A stretch of DNA of 64,000 bases from Streptomyces atratus (GCF_014648655.1 NZ_BMRN01000039.1:1-64000); one strand, 5' to 3'; positions 50,170 through 60,139 are shown, counted from the stretch's first letter. Translations and numbers: made by a program. The notes: generated by a model not told the origin, from the letters alone.

Positions 50170-51180
50170 ATGTCAGCCGCCGCACCACGCCGCTCCAGAC
50201 GCGCACTCGCGACGGCGGCGGCCGTCGTGGCGCTGCTGGTGGCGATACTCCTCAGCCTCGCCGTAGGGGCCCGCTCCATACCCCCGTCCGAGGTGATCGA
50301 CGCCCTGCTGCACGGCGGGCACTCCGACGCCGCCGAAGTCATCCGGAACATGCGGGTGCCGCGCACCCTGATCGGGCTGATGGTCGGCGCGGCGCTGGCC
50401 CTCGCGGGCACGGTGCTCCAGGGCATCACCCGTAACCCCATCGCCGATCCCGGCATCCTCGGCATCAGCCAGGGCGCCTCGGTGGGCGTGGTGCTGGCCA
50501 TCGCGTACGCCGGGATCCACACCTTGACGGGATACGTGTGGTTCGCGTTCGCGGGGGCGGCGATCGCCTCCGTCGCCGTGTACGCCATCGCCTCCAGCGG
50601 ACGCGGGGGCGCCACCCCTGTGAAACTCGCCCTCGGCGGCGCCGCGATCAACGCGCTGCTGGTGTCGGTGACGATGGCGGTACTGACGACCAAGGCGTCC
50701 GCGCTGGACGAATTCCGCTTCTGGCAGGTCGGCTCCATCGCCGGGCGCGAGGCCGATGTGGCCCAGCAGATCTGGCCGTTCATGCTGGTCGGGACCGTGC
50801 TCGTGCTGTCCGTCGCCCGCGGGCTCGATGCGCTGGCGCTCGGCGAGGACGTGGCGAAGGGGCTCGGGCAGAAGGTCGCGACGGTACGGATCGTCGGCGG
50901 CATCGGGGCCACCGTGCTGACCGGTGTCGGCGTCGCGGCGGCCGGCCCGATCGCGTTCATCGGACTCGCCGTCCCGCACATCGCCCGCGCGATCGTCGGC
51001 AGCGACCACCGCTGGGTACTGCCGATGGCGGCACTGATCGGACCCGTCATGCTGCTCGTCTCCGATGTCATCGGCCGCATCCTCTTCCCGCCGAGCGAGG
51101 TCCCAGCGGGCGTGATGACGGCGCTGATCGGCGTTCCCTTCCTGGTCACTCTGGTACGCCGGAAGGCGGTGCCCGCATGA
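50170..51180 (+). CDS. Iron-siderophore ABC permease (FecCD family) 1
   Basis: A 336-residue membrane protein with about nine to ten helices, typical of FecCD/BtuC. Key segments are MRVPRTLIGLMVGAALALAG, the conserved GITRNPIADPGILGISQGAS and the ATPase-contact loop ALGEDVAKGLGQK. ATG 50170 is chosen over an upstream TTG. It is the first gene of the operon behind the iron box and its stop overlaps the next start (ATGA). With its partner it forms the siderophore channel. Confidence 0.9.
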   Translation: MSAAAPRRSRRALATAAAVVALLVAILLSLAVGARSIPPSEVIDALLHGGHSDAAEVIRNMRVPRTLIGLMVGAALALAGTVLQGITRNPIADPGILGISQGASVGVVLAIAYAGIHTLTGYVWFAFAGAAIASVAVYAIASSGRGGATPVKLALGGAAINALLVSVTMAVLTTKASALDEFRFWQVGSIAGREADVAQQIWPFMLVGTVLVLSVARGLDALALGEDVAKGLGQKVATVRIVGGIGATVLTGVGVAAAGPIAFIGLAVPHIARAIVGSDHRWVLPMAALIGPVMLLVSDVIGRILFPPSEVPAGVMTALIGVPFLVTLVRRKAVPA

Positions 51181-52256
51181 GCGACACCACTGTCCGGGTG
51201 CGGCCCGCCGGGTACCACGTCGTACGGATCGGGGCGCGGGGCCGGTTCCTGCTGCACCGGCGGGCGACCGTCGTCGCCGCCGCCCTCGTCGTCTCGCTGG
51301 CCGCCGTCTGTGTCGCGTACCTCTGCGTCGGCGAGAGCTTCGTCGCGCCCGGCGAGGTCGTGAAGGTGATCCTGGGGCAGCCGTCCCCGGACGAACTGGT
51401 CGTCGGGACGCTGCGGCTGCCGCGGATGGTCGTCGGGCTGCTGGTCGGTGCGGCGTTCGGGATCGCCGGTGCGCTGATCCAGACCGTCGCCCGCAATCCA
51501 CTGGCCAGCCCCGACATCATCGGCATCAGCCAGGGGGCGAGCGCGCTCACGGTCGGTGCGATGACCTTCGGCGTCACCTCGTACACCGTGCTGCCGTACC
51601 TGTCCGTCATCGGCGGAGTGGCCGCGGCGGCGCTGGTGTACGTCTTCGCCTGGCGCGGCGGGCTGCACGCCACCCGCTTCGTCCTCATCGGCATCGGCTT
51701 CGCCATCGCGCTGCGGTCCGTCACCACACTGTTCCTGACGAAGGGCGACTATCTGGTCGCCCAGCAGGCGCAGATCTGGATGACCGGTTCGCTCAACGGC
51801 CGCGGCTGGTCCGAGGCCGCGCCGATCGGCTGGACGCTGCTGATCCTGCTGCCGGCCGTCCTGTGGGCCGCCCGCGCCCAGCGCACCGTCTCGATGGACG
51901 ACGACACCGCGACGGCCCTCGGGGTGCGTCTGGGACGGGTACGGCTGGGGCTCGTCGCACTCGGTGTGGTCCTGGCGTCCGTGGCGACCGGGACGGCCGG
52001 TCCGGTCGACTTCGTGGCGCTGCTCGCCCCGCAGATCGCCCGCCGGATGACCCGTACCGCGCAGATTCCGCTGTTCTGCTCGGCGCTGCTCGGTGCGTTG
52101 ATCGTCGTCTTCGCGGATCTGCTGGCGCGCAGGCTCTTCTCGCCCACCGAGCTGCCGGTGGGCGTTCTGACGGCGGCGGTCGGCGCCCCGTATCTGATCT
52201 GGCTGATCATCCGCGGCCACGGCGGCGGTCGCGGCCGTAGTGGAGGCACTGCATGA
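51177..52256 (+). CDS. Iron-siderophore ABC permease (FecCD family) 2
   Basis: A 359-residue FecCD permease. RLPRMVVGLLVGAAFGIAGA, then TVARNPLASPDIIGISQGAS, and the coupling loop TALGVRLGRVRLGLV are characteristic. It overlaps its neighbours on both sides by four bases (ATGA). The extra 30 residues before the first helix are polar. It forms the heterodimeric channel with the preceding permease. Confidence 0.9.
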   Translation: MSDTTVRVRPAGYHVVRIGARGRFLLHRRATVVAAALVVSLAAVCVAYLCVGESFVAPGEVVKVILGQPSPDELVVGTLRLPRMVVGLLVGAAFGIAGALIQTVARNPLASPDIIGISQGASALTVGAMTFGVTSYTVLPYLSVIGGVAAAALVYVFAWRGGLHATRFVLIGIGFAIALRSVTTLFLTKGDYLVAQQAQIWMTGSLNGRGWSEAAPIGWTLLILLPAVLWAARAQRTVSMDDDTATALGVRLGRVRLGLVALGVVLASVATGTAGPVDFVALLAPQIARRMTRTAQIPLFCSALLGALIVVFADLLARRLFSPTELPVGVLTAAVGAPYLIWLIIRGHGGGRGRSGGTA

Positions 52257-53107
52257 GCTCGACCCGTACGTCCGACGCCACGGCGACCGCGACCAGCCGG
52301 CTCACGGTGCGGGAGCTGACTCTCGCCTACGAGGACCGCACCGTCGTCCACGAACTGGACCTCGCCGTTCCCGACGGACAGGTCACCGTCATCGTCGGCC
52401 CGAACGCCTGCGGCAAGTCGACCACGCTGCGCGCGCTCGGCCGGCTCCTCAAGCCGCGCGGCGGGGCCGTGCTCCTCGACGGCACCGAGCTGTCGAAGAT
52501 CCCCACGCGGAAGATCGCCCAGTCGATCGGGCTGCTGCCGCAGACCCCGGTGGCTCCGGAGGCCATCAGCGTCTCCGATCTCGTCGCCCGCGGTCGGCAG
52601 CCGCATCAGCACTGGTGGCAGCAGTGGTCCCAGGAGGACGAGCGGGCGGTGACGGACGCGATGGAGCGTACGGACGTCACCGCGCTCGGCGACCGGTCGG
52701 TGGACGAGCTGTCCGGCGGGCAGCGCCAGCGGGTCTGGATCGCGATGGCCCTCGCGCAGGAGACCGATCTGCTGCTGCTCGACGAGCCGACCACGTACCT
52801 CGACATCGCCCACCAGGTGGAGGTCCTGGACCTGGTGCGCCGGCTCACCGCCCCGGCGGCGGACGGCACCCGCGGCCGGACCGTCGTCACCGTGCTCCAC
52901 GACCTCAACCAGGCCGCCCGGTACGCGGACCACCTGGTCGCCATGAAGGCGGGCCGGATCGTCGCCGAGGGCCACCCGAACGACATCGTCACCGCCGGTC
53001 TCGTGCGCGAGGTCTTCGGCCTGGACGCGGTGATCGTCCCGTGCCCGGTGACGGGTTCGCCGCTCGTGGTGCCGGGGGCGCCTTGGCAGGCCACGCCGGA
53101 GCTGTGA
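52253..53107 (+). CDS. Iron-siderophore ABC ATPase (FepC-like)
   Basis: A 284-residue ATPase energising siderophore import. Walker A is GPNACGKST (about 47-55), the signature LSGGQRQRVWIAMALAQ, Walker B LLLLDEPTTYLDIAHQ and the switch His in VLHDLNQAARY. The THY-L-D-I-A-H string is typical of FepC-type importers. It is coupled to the second permease by an ATGA overlap. Confidence 0.93.
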   Translation: MSSTRTSDATATATSRLTVRELTLAYEDRTVVHELDLAVPDGQVTVIVGPNACGKSTTLRALGRLLKPRGGAVLLDGTELSKIPTRKIAQSIGLLPQTPVAPEAISVSDLVARGRQPHQHWWQQWSQEDERAVTDAMERTDVTALGDRSVDELSGGQRQRVWIAMALAQETDLLLLDEPTTYLDIAHQVEVLDLVRRLTAPAADGTRGRTVVTVLHDLNQAARYADHLVAMKAGRIVAEGHPNDIVTAGLVREVFGLDAVIVPCPVTGSPLVVPGAPWQATPEL

Positions 53108-53232
53108 ATCCGCGCCCCGCTTCCGGCCGGACCCCCCTCGCCATCCCGCCCCGGCAACCGGTTCGCCCGCGACGGCCGGCCGCCGGCACATCCGTGACCG
53201 CCCCGCCCCCGATCCCCCCGAAAGGCAAGTCC

Positions 53233-54210
53233 ATGACCACCCACGCCCGCCGCCGCGGACTCAGCCTCGGCGCCCTCGCCCTGACCGGCGCCCTCGCGCT
53301 CTGTGCCTGTGGCTCCTCGGACTCCGACAGCGGCAACGACAGCGGCTCCGGCGCCGCCAGGACCCACACCATGAAGACGGCCATGGGCGACGTCAAGGTC
53401 CCCGTGAACCCGCAGCGCGTCGTGGTCCTCGACACCGGTGAGCTGGACTCCGCACTCACCCTCGGCGTGCAGCCGGTCGGCGCGACGCACTCGGCGACGG
53501 AGGACGGCTTCCCCTCCTACCTGCCCGAGAGCCGGACGAAGGACATCAAGGAAGTCGGCGAGATCGCCAACCCCAACCTGGAGACCGTCGCCTCGCTGAA
53601 GCCGGACCTCATCCTCACCAGCAAGGTCCGTGACGGTGACCGTTACGAGCAGCTCAGTGCGATCGCCCCCACCGTGATGACCGAGTCCACCGGGACCGCC
53701 TGGAAGGAGAACTTCCGGACGCACGCGGAGGCGCTCGGCAAGCAGGCCGAGGCGAAGAAGGTCGTCGCCGAGTACGACGCCCATGTCGCGGACGTGACCG
53801 AGGCGATCGGCGGCAAGGAGAAGGCGGCCGCCACGGACGTCAACTTCGTCCGCTTCGTCGAGGGCGCCGACATCCGCATCTACGGCAAGCAGAACTACAT
53901 CGGCTCGATCCTCGCCGACCTCGGCATGGGCCGCCCCGCGATCACCGACAAGGCCAAGGACGGCTTCTCGTACGACGTGTCCCCCGAGAAGATCGACCTC
54001 GCGGACACGGACGTCATCTTCACGTCGACGTACGGCGACCCGGAGAAGGCGGGGGCGACCAAGACGATGAACAGCGGCCTGTGGAAGGGGCTGACGGCGT
54101 CCAAGGACGACAAGGTCTTCAAGGTCGACGACCGCCTGTGGATCGCGGGCATCGGGTACACGGCCGCGGACCAGATCCTCGACGAGTTCCAGACGGATCT
54201 GACGAAGTAG
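53233..54210 (+). CDS. Iron-siderophore binding lipoprotein (FepB/FhuD-like)
   Basis: A 325-residue lipoprotein. The signal peptide ends at the lipobox LCAC (Cys about residue 26), then a Ser/Asp/Gly linker. The periplasmic-binding fold of class III follows: NPQRVVVLDTGELDSALTLG, VGEIANPNLETVASLKPDLI and GSILADLGMGRPA. It captures ferric siderophore at the cell surface for the two permeases. ATG 53233 follows AAAGGCAAG. The gap to the ATPase gene is 125 bases, so it may have extra control. Confidence 0.92.
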   Translation: MTTHARRRGLSLGALALTGALALCACGSSDSDSGNDSGSGAARTHTMKTAMGDVKVPVNPQRVVVLDTGELDSALTLGVQPVGATHSATEDGFPSYLPESRTKDIKEVGEIANPNLETVASLKPDLILTSKVRDGDRYEQLSAIAPTVMTESTGTAWKENFRTHAEALGKQAEAKKVVAEYDAHVADVTEAIGGKEKAAATDVNFVRFVEGADIRIYGKQNYIGSILADLGMGRPAITDKAKDGFSYDVSPEKIDLADTDVIFTSTYGDPEKAGATKTMNSGLWKGLTASKDDKVFKVDDRLWIAGIGYTAADQILDEFQTDLTK

Positions 54211-54267
54211 GGCGGGACAGGGTGAGCCTTTCCGGCGGGCATTCGGGCCCGGGCGAGAACGCGCAAC

Positions 54268-54296
54268 GGTTCCGTCCTCAATCGCCGGACGGGCTT
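54268..54296. repeat. Copy of the dispersed intergenic repeat
   Basis: GGTTCCGTCCTCAATCGCCG followed by GACGGGCTT matches one arm of the repeat at 34623-34650 with few differences. It lies just after the siderophore-binding gene. Confidence 0.7.
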
Positions 54297-54327
54297 GATC
54301 TTGCCGCCGGCCGGCGCGCGCCCCCGC

Positions 54328-55419
54328 CTACCCCTCCCGCTTCCGCGCCCGCCACACCAGGAACACCGCCGACGCCACCGCGGCCGTGCGCACCACCACC
54401 GGCCACACCCCGCTCAGCGCCTCCGCCATCCCGTCCTGCGGGATCGGCTCGCCCCAGCGGCCCTCCGTCCGGCCCCAGAGCCAGACGAGTGCGCCCGCCA
54501 CGACCACGCCGGGCAGCCCCATCGCGGCCCATTTCGCCTCCGCGCGGGACAACTTGCGCGAGCTGTACGCGAGCAGCCAGCCACCCGCCAGGGCCAGCCA
54601 GGAGCCCATCACGGCGCCCACGACCAGCAGCCCTGCGGCAAGCAGCAAAAAGGGGTGGGAGAAACCCCGGGCCCTCGACTCGCGCGGGGCGCGGCGGCGG
54701 AGGCCAGGGAGCCGTCGGCGTCGCGGCGCGGCCTCGTCGGTGCCGACGTCCTCGGCCGGACCGTCGTCCGCCGAGTCGCCCGCGCGCGGGCGCGGAACGG
54801 CGTCCCGGGCCGGCGGCGGCTTCATCATGTCCGGGATCTCGACGCCACCGACGAACCCCGGCACACCGACCCCGTCACCGAACGGCTCCGGCTCGATCCG
54901 CCACCAGTCGGGCTCGCTCCCGGACGGCCCCAGTTCGTCCGTACCGGCCATGTGCGGCGGCGAAGGCACCCGACCGGCCGCCGCTTCCGGAGCCGCGGAG
55001 TCCGCTGTGTCCGCCGTGTTCGCTGTGTCCGCTGTGTTCTCGGGGTCCCTGTCCGGCGCCTGTGCCCGCGCCCGCGACGCGCCCTTGCCGGAACTGTCTT
55101 TCCGGAGCATCCCCTTGCGCGGACGGGGAACGCCGCGCCCCTCCCCCGCGGCGGGTCCCGGCCCCTGCGGCAGCTCCACCGTGCCGTCCGCCGACGCGGC
55201 CGCAGCGGCGACCAGTTCGTCCGGCGTGCCGAGCCTCCCGATGATGCGGCGGACCGCCGCCGGGGCGTCCCCGGACTGCTCTCCGCGCTGCCGGTCGATC
55301 TCGCCCCGGAGTGTCGCGACGAGCCTCATCCGCGTACCCGAGGACAGTTGTTGCTGCTGTGCCAGGTCCCCGACCCGGCTCAGATAGTCGTAGACGAGCT
55401 GGTCGCTCTCGATGCCCAC
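54328..55419 (-). CDS. Membrane protein with cytoplasmic helical domain
   Basis: A 363-residue protein from GTG 55419 with GGGGAA upstream. The first 90 residues (YDYLSRVGDLAQQQQLSSGT, then VRRIIGRLGTPDELV) resemble small cytoplasmic helical domains seen ahead of membrane parts (DUF1700-like). Residues 100-260 are charged low complexity. Four hydrophobic segments (about 270-355) end the protein. Its neighbour is the divergent helicase-C protein. Function unknown. Confidence 0.72.
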   Translation of the reverse strand: MGIESDQLVYDYLSRVGDLAQQQQLSSGTRMRLVATLRGEIDRQRGEQSGDAPAAVRRIIGRLGTPDELVAAAAASADGTVELPQGPGPAAGEGRGVPRPRKGMLRKDSSGKGASRARAQAPDRDPENTADTANTADTADSAAPEAAAGRVPSPPHMAGTDELGPSGSEPDWWRIEPEPFGDGVGVPGFVGGVEIPDMMKPPPARDAVPRPRAGDSADDGPAEDVGTDEAAPRRRRLPGLRRRAPRESRARGFSHPFLLLAAGLLVVGAVMGSWLALAGGWLLAYSSRKLSRAEAKWAAMGLPGVVVAGALVWLWGRTEGRWGEPIPQDGMAEALSGVWPVVVRTAAVASAVFLVWRARKREG

Positions 55420-55494
55420 GCGATGGTTCCCCTCTACGGCCCTGCACCGACGGTAGCGCCCTTGAGCCTGTCCGGAGCGACTACCGTGGGACGG

Positions 55495-57960
55495 ATGGGG
55501 ATGACCACACCACCGCGGACGCTCGCCGAAGCTCTCCGCGCCCGGGACGACGAGTCGTTGGCGGGGCTGCTGCGTGCCCGCCCCGATCTCCTCACCCCCG
55601 TACCGGGCGACATCACTCAGCTCGCGACGAGAGCCGGCACGCGCGCCTCCGTCGTACGCGCCCTGGAACACCTCGACCGGTTCGCTCTGCAGACCGCCGA
55701 GGCGCTCGCCGTGGCCCCCGACCCCGCCCCGTACGAGACGCTGCTCGGCCTCCTCACCGGCGACGGCAGGGACGACGGCGAGTACCGCGGCGACGCGGAC
55801 GCGGCGATCGGAGACGCGCTGCCCGCCGCCCTGACCACCCTGCGCGAACAGGCCCTCGTCTGGGGCGAGGACGACCGGCTACGGCTGGTGCGCACCGCAC
55901 GCGAACTCCTCGCGCCCTCCCCGCAGTACCCCTCCCCGACCGGTCTGGGCCCGACCGTCGCGGAGGCCACCGCCGGAATGTCGCCGGGCCGACTCCAGGA
56001 CATCCTGGCGACCGCCGGACTGCCCGCCACCCATGACCCGGTCTCCGCCGTGACGTCCCTGTCCGCGCTCTTCACCGACCGGGCCAGAATGGGCGAGCTG
56101 CTGGACACCGCCCCCGCAGAAGCCCTGTCCGTACTGGACCGGCTGGTGTGGGGGCCGCCGTACGGGGAAGTGACCCCGAACCCCACCCCGCCCGTGAAAT
56201 GGCTGCGCGACCGCGGGCTGCTGCTGCCCGTGTCGACCCGCACCGTGGTGCTGCCCCGCGAGGCCGCCCTGCATCTGCGGGCCGGGCGCGCCCACCGTGT
56301 GCCGGAACCTCAGCCGCCCGCCGTGGAGGCGGTCGCGAACCGTGATCCCCAGGCTGTGGACAGTGCCGCGGCCGGCCAGGCGTTCCTGGCGGTGACCACC
56401 GTCGAGGAGCTGCTGAAGAGCTGGAACGGCGGCGGCCCCGCGATACTGCGCGCCGGCGGGCTCAGTGTGCGCGAGCTGAAGAAGACCGCCACCACCCTCG
56501 ACGTCTCCGAGCCCGTCGCCGCGTTCTGGGTCGAACTCGCCTACGCGGCCGGGCTGCTGGCCTCCGACGCAGAGGCCGACGAACGGTACGCGCCGACGCC
56601 CGCGTACGACGACTGGGCCGAACTCCCCGCCCAGGACCGCTGGGTACGCCTCGCCACCGCCTGGCTCGCCGCCACCCGTACCCCGGGCCTGGTCGGCGGC
56701 CAGGACGCCAAGGGCCGGGCCCTGTCCGCCCTCGGCCCCGACCTCGACCGCTCCGCCGCCCCCGAGGTGCGCCACCGGGTCCTGGCCCTCCTCGCCTCCC
56801 TGGACCCGGGCACCGCCCCCGCCCCGGAGACAGTGCTCGCCCGGCTCCGCTGGGAACGCCCCCTGCGCGGTGCCTCCGCCTCCGCCGGGGACACCACCGA
56901 CCTGCGGTCCCGGATCGCCCTGTGGACGCTCAACGAGTCCGAGCTCCTCGGCATCACCGGCCGCGGGGCGCTCGCCGCGCACACCCGCGCCCTGCTCGAC
57001 TCCGGACCGGCCGAGGCCGCCGCGCTGCTCGCGCCCCTCATCCCGGAGCCGCTGGACCACGTCCTGCTCCAGGCCGACCTGACGGCCGTCGCCCCCGGTC
57101 CGCTGGAGCGCCCCCTGGCGGACATGCTCTCCGCCCTCGCGGACATCGAGTCGAAGGGCGGCGCGACGGTCTACCGGTTCACCCCCGGGTCCGTACGCCG
57201 CGCCCTGGACGCCGGACAGTCCGCAGCCGATCTGCACGCGTTCCTCGCCGCACACAGCCGTACCCCGGTGCCGCAGCCGCTCAGCTACCTCATCGACGAC
57301 GTCGCCCGCCGCCACGGCCATCTGCGGATCGGCGCCGCCTCCTCGTACGTGCGCTGCGACGACGAGGCCGTGCTGAACGAGCTCCTCGCCGACAGGCGCT
57401 CGGCCACCCTGCGCCTGCGTCGCCTCGCACCGACGGCCCTGGCCGCCCAGGTCGACCCGGCGTCCCTGCTCGAAGGGCTGCGCGAGATGGGGTACGCGCC
57501 GGCCGCCGAGTCCGCCGAGGGCGATGTCCTGATCACCCGCGCGGGCGCCCGCCGCACCCCGCCCCGCACGGCCCCCGTCCCCGTGCCCGAGGGCCCTCCG
57601 GTCCCGGACGCCACCCTGCTCGGCGCGGCGGTAAGGGCGATCCGCGCCGGGGACACGGCCGCCACGGTGGCCCGCAAGGACAACGGCACCACCGACGCGC
57701 CCGCGGCCTCGTCCGGCTCCCTGCCCCGTACGACCTCCGCCGAGACCCTCGCCACCGTCCAGGCCGCCGCGATGACCGGCTCGGCGCTCTGGATCGGCTA
57801 CGTCAACGCGGACGGCGCGGCCAGCCAGCGCGTCATCGCCCCGGTCCGGGTCGAGGGCGGGTTCGTCACCGCGTACGACCACACGGCGGACGAGGTCCGC
57901 ACGTACCCGCTGCACCGGATCACCGGCGTCGCCGAACTGGCCGACGACGCCACGCCCTGA
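55495..57960 (+). CDS. Helicase-C-associated protein with WYL-like C-terminus
   Basis: An 821-residue protein from ATG 55495 (55501 also possible). The N-terminal region (AEALRARDDESLAGLLRARP) and long helical middle match the helicase_C_3 family proteins that stand beside XPB in actinobacteria. Near the end, ALWIGYVNADGAASQRVIAP followed by a YPLHRITGVAEL segment looks like a WYL ligand/nucleic-acid-binding fold. There is no Walker motif. It precedes the XPB helicase by 223 bases and probably works with it in DNA repair. Confidence 0.83.
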   Translation: MGMTTPPRTLAEALRARDDESLAGLLRARPDLLTPVPGDITQLATRAGTRASVVRALEHLDRFALQTAEALAVAPDPAPYETLLGLLTGDGRDDGEYRGDADAAIGDALPAALTTLREQALVWGEDDRLRLVRTARELLAPSPQYPSPTGLGPTVAEATAGMSPGRLQDILATAGLPATHDPVSAVTSLSALFTDRARMGELLDTAPAEALSVLDRLVWGPPYGEVTPNPTPPVKWLRDRGLLLPVSTRTVVLPREAALHLRAGRAHRVPEPQPPAVEAVANRDPQAVDSAAAGQAFLAVTTVEELLKSWNGGGPAILRAGGLSVRELKKTATTLDVSEPVAAFWVELAYAAGLLASDAEADERYAPTPAYDDWAELPAQDRWVRLATAWLAATRTPGLVGGQDAKGRALSALGPDLDRSAAPEVRHRVLALLASLDPGTAPAPETVLARLRWERPLRGASASAGDTTDLRSRIALWTLNESELLGITGRGALAAHTRALLDSGPAEAAALLAPLIPEPLDHVLLQADLTAVAPGPLERPLADMLSALADIESKGGATVYRFTPGSVRRALDAGQSAADLHAFLAAHSRTPVPQPLSYLIDDVARRHGHLRIGAASSYVRCDDEAVLNELLADRRSATLRLRRLAPTALAAQVDPASLLEGLREMGYAPAAESAEGDVLITRAGARRTPPRTAPVPVPEGPPVPDATLLGAAVRAIRAGDTAATVARKDNGTTDAPAASSGSLPRTTSAETLATVQAAAMTGSALWIGYVNADGAASQRVIAPVRVEGGFVTAYDHTADEVRTYPLHRITGVAELADDATP

Positions 57961-58183
57961 GGCTTCCCCCGCTCAGGCCCGGTCCGGCGACGACAGCAGC
58001 CACCGGGCTCCGGTCGTCCGGCCGGTCCGGTCGTTCCGGAGCCGTCGCCCCGGCGGCAGCGTCGGTCGTCCCGGGACCGTACGCCCCTGTGCGGAGCAGC
58101 ACACCGCCCCATGGCCCCCGCATGCGGCACACTGGACGTTTGGCCGTTCCCGGCCGTTCCCGCAGCAGAAAGGGCCGAAGCGC

Positions 58184-59827
58184 GTGACCGGACCCCTCAT
58201 CGTCCAGAGCGACAAGACACTGCTCCTGGAAGTCGACCACGATCAGGCCGACGCCTGCCGTCGGGCGATCGCGCCCTTCGCCGAGCTGGAGCGGGCACCC
58301 GAGCACATCCACACCTACCGGCTGACCCCGCTCGGGCTGTGGAACGCGCGCGCCGCCGGGCACGACGCCGAGCAGGTCGTCGACGCGCTCGTGCAGTACT
58401 CGCGCTATCCCGTTCCGCACGCGCTGCTCGTCGACATCGCCGAGACGATGGCCAGGTACGGCCGCCTCACCCTCTCCAAGCATCCGGTCCACGGTCTGGT
58501 GCTGACCTCCACGGACCGGCCCGTGCTGGAGGAGATCCTCCGGTCGAAGAAGGTCCAGCCACTGGTCGGGGCGCGGATCGACCCGGACACCGTGGCCGTG
58601 CACCCCTCGGAGCGCGGGCAGATCAAGCAGACGCTGCTGAAGCTGGGCTGGCCGGCCGAGGACCTCGCGGGTTACGTGGACGGCGAGGCGCACCCCATCG
58701 AGCTCGCGGAGGACGGCTGGGCGCTGCGGCCGTACCAGAAGCAGGCCGTCGAGGGGTTCTGGCACGGCGGCTCGGGTGTCGTCGTGCTGCCCTGCGGTGC
58801 GGGGAAGACGCTGGTCGGGGCAGGTGCGATGGCCCAGGCCAAGGCGACCACGCTGATCCTGGTGACGAACACCGTCTCGGCCCGGCAGTGGAAGCACGAG
58901 CTGGTGAAGCGGACCTCGCTGACCGAGGACGAGATCGGCGAGTACAGCGGTACGCGCAAGGAGATCCGGCCGGTCACCATCGCCACTTACCAGGTGCTGA
59001 CGACCCGCCGCAAGGGCATCTACCCGCACCTGGAGCTGTTCGACTCCCGCGACTGGGGTCTGGTGATCTACGACGAGGTGCATCTGCTGCCCGCGCCCGT
59101 CTTCAAGTTCACCGCCGACCTGCAGGCCCGGCGCCGCCTCGGCCTCACCGCGACGCTGGTGCGTGAGGACGGCCGCGAGTCGGACGTCTTCTCGCTGATC
59201 GGGCCCAAGCGGTTCGACGCCCCGTGGAAGGAGATCGAGGCGCAGGGCTACATCGCGCCCGCCGACTGTGTCGAGGTACGGGTCAATCTGACGGACTCGG
59301 AGCGGCTCGCGTACGCGACCGCCGAAACCGAGGAGAAGTACCGGTTCTGTGCGACGACCGCGACGAAGCGGAAGGTGACGGAGGCGCTGGTACGCAAGCA
59401 CCGGGGCGAGCAGACCCTTGTCATCGGGCAGTACATCGACCAGCTCGACGAGCTGGGTGAGCATCTGAACGCCCCGGTGATCAAGGGCGAGACGAGCAAC
59501 GCCCAGCGCGAGAAGCTCTTCGACGCGTTCCGGGAGGGCGAGCTCAGCGTCCTCGTGGTGTCGAAGGTCGCGAACTTCTCCATCGACCTGCCGGAGGCGA
59601 CCGTCGCCATTCAGGTCTCGGGTACGTTCGGCTCGCGGCAGGAGGAGGCGCAGCGGCTCGGCCGGGTGCTGCGGCCGAAGGCCGACGGGCACGAGGCGCG
59701 GTTCTACTCGGTGGTCGCCCGCGACACGATCGACCAGGACTTCGCGGCGCACCGCCAGCGCTTCCTGGCCGAGCAGGGGTACGCCTACCGGATCGTGGAC
59801 GCGGACGAGCTGCTGACCGACAACTGA
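58184..59827 (+). CDS. DNA repair helicase XPB
   Basis: A 547-residue SF2 helicase of the bacterial XPB group, a 3'-5' DNA translocase related to the eukaryotic TFIIH subunit. Walker A is CGAGKT (about 204-209), motif II DEVH (about 297-300), motif III TATL and the XPB-specific RED motif in TLVREDGRESD. The C-terminal lobe has VSKVANFSIDLPEAT and QRLGRVLRP. GTG 58184 follows AAGGG. The N-terminal damage-recognition-like part is present, so length is normal. Confidence 0.93.
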   Translation: MTGPLIVQSDKTLLLEVDHDQADACRRAIAPFAELERAPEHIHTYRLTPLGLWNARAAGHDAEQVVDALVQYSRYPVPHALLVDIAETMARYGRLTLSKHPVHGLVLTSTDRPVLEEILRSKKVQPLVGARIDPDTVAVHPSERGQIKQTLLKLGWPAEDLAGYVDGEAHPIELAEDGWALRPYQKQAVEGFWHGGSGVVVLPCGAGKTLVGAGAMAQAKATTLILVTNTVSARQWKHELVKRTSLTEDEIGEYSGTRKEIRPVTIATYQVLTTRRKGIYPHLELFDSRDWGLVIYDEVHLLPAPVFKFTADLQARRRLGLTATLVREDGRESDVFSLIGPKRFDAPWKEIEAQGYIAPADCVEVRVNLTDSERLAYATAETEEKYRFCATTATKRKVTEALVRKHRGEQTLVIGQYIDQLDELGEHLNAPVIKGETSNAQREKLFDAFREGELSVLVVSKVANFSIDLPEATVAIQVSGTFGSRQEEAQRLGRVLRPKADGHEARFYSVVARDTIDQDFAAHRQRFLAEQGYAYRIVDADELLTDN

Positions 59828-59854
59828 GGCCGGCAACCGACCCGCGTACGCCGG

Positions 59855-60118
59855 TCAGTTGCTGAAGATCAGCAGCGGCAGCAGGTCCGCCGCGATCACC
59901 GCGTGCGGCAGCAGCGCGAAGGCCGCGGCCCGTCGACGGGCCGCGGTCCAGCGCGAGCGCCATGGCAGAACCCACGTGACGAACAGGCCCAGAGGTGTCA
60001 CGTACAAAATCGCTCGGGCGGCGGTCCACATGATGTTCCGGGTGGCCCCGGCGCCCCAGGAGCAGGCACTCTGCGCGTCACAGCTGCCGGGCCCCATGAG
60101 GGCGAAGAGGACGATCAT
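59855..60118 (-). CDS. Small membrane protein, 87 aa
   Basis: A hydrophobic protein with an initial short helix (IVLFALMGPG), a Cys pair (SCDAQSACSWG) and two more helices (ARAILYVTPLGLFVTWVL; AFALLPHAVIAADLLPLLIF). The first helix is short, so the gene may be 5'-truncated or start at a non-canonical site. It is convergent with XPB. Function unknown. Confidence 0.55.
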   Translation of the reverse strand: MIVLFALMGPGSCDAQSACSWGAGATRNIMWTAARAILYVTPLGLFVTWVLPWRSRWTAARRRAAAFALLPHAVIAADLLPLLIFSN

Positions 60119-60139
60119 CCCCGGTGAGGTTGTGCGTAC

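Noticed and set aside
57920-59836. Open minus-strand frame of about 638 codons
   Set aside because: Antisense shadow of XPB, which has all helicase motifs.
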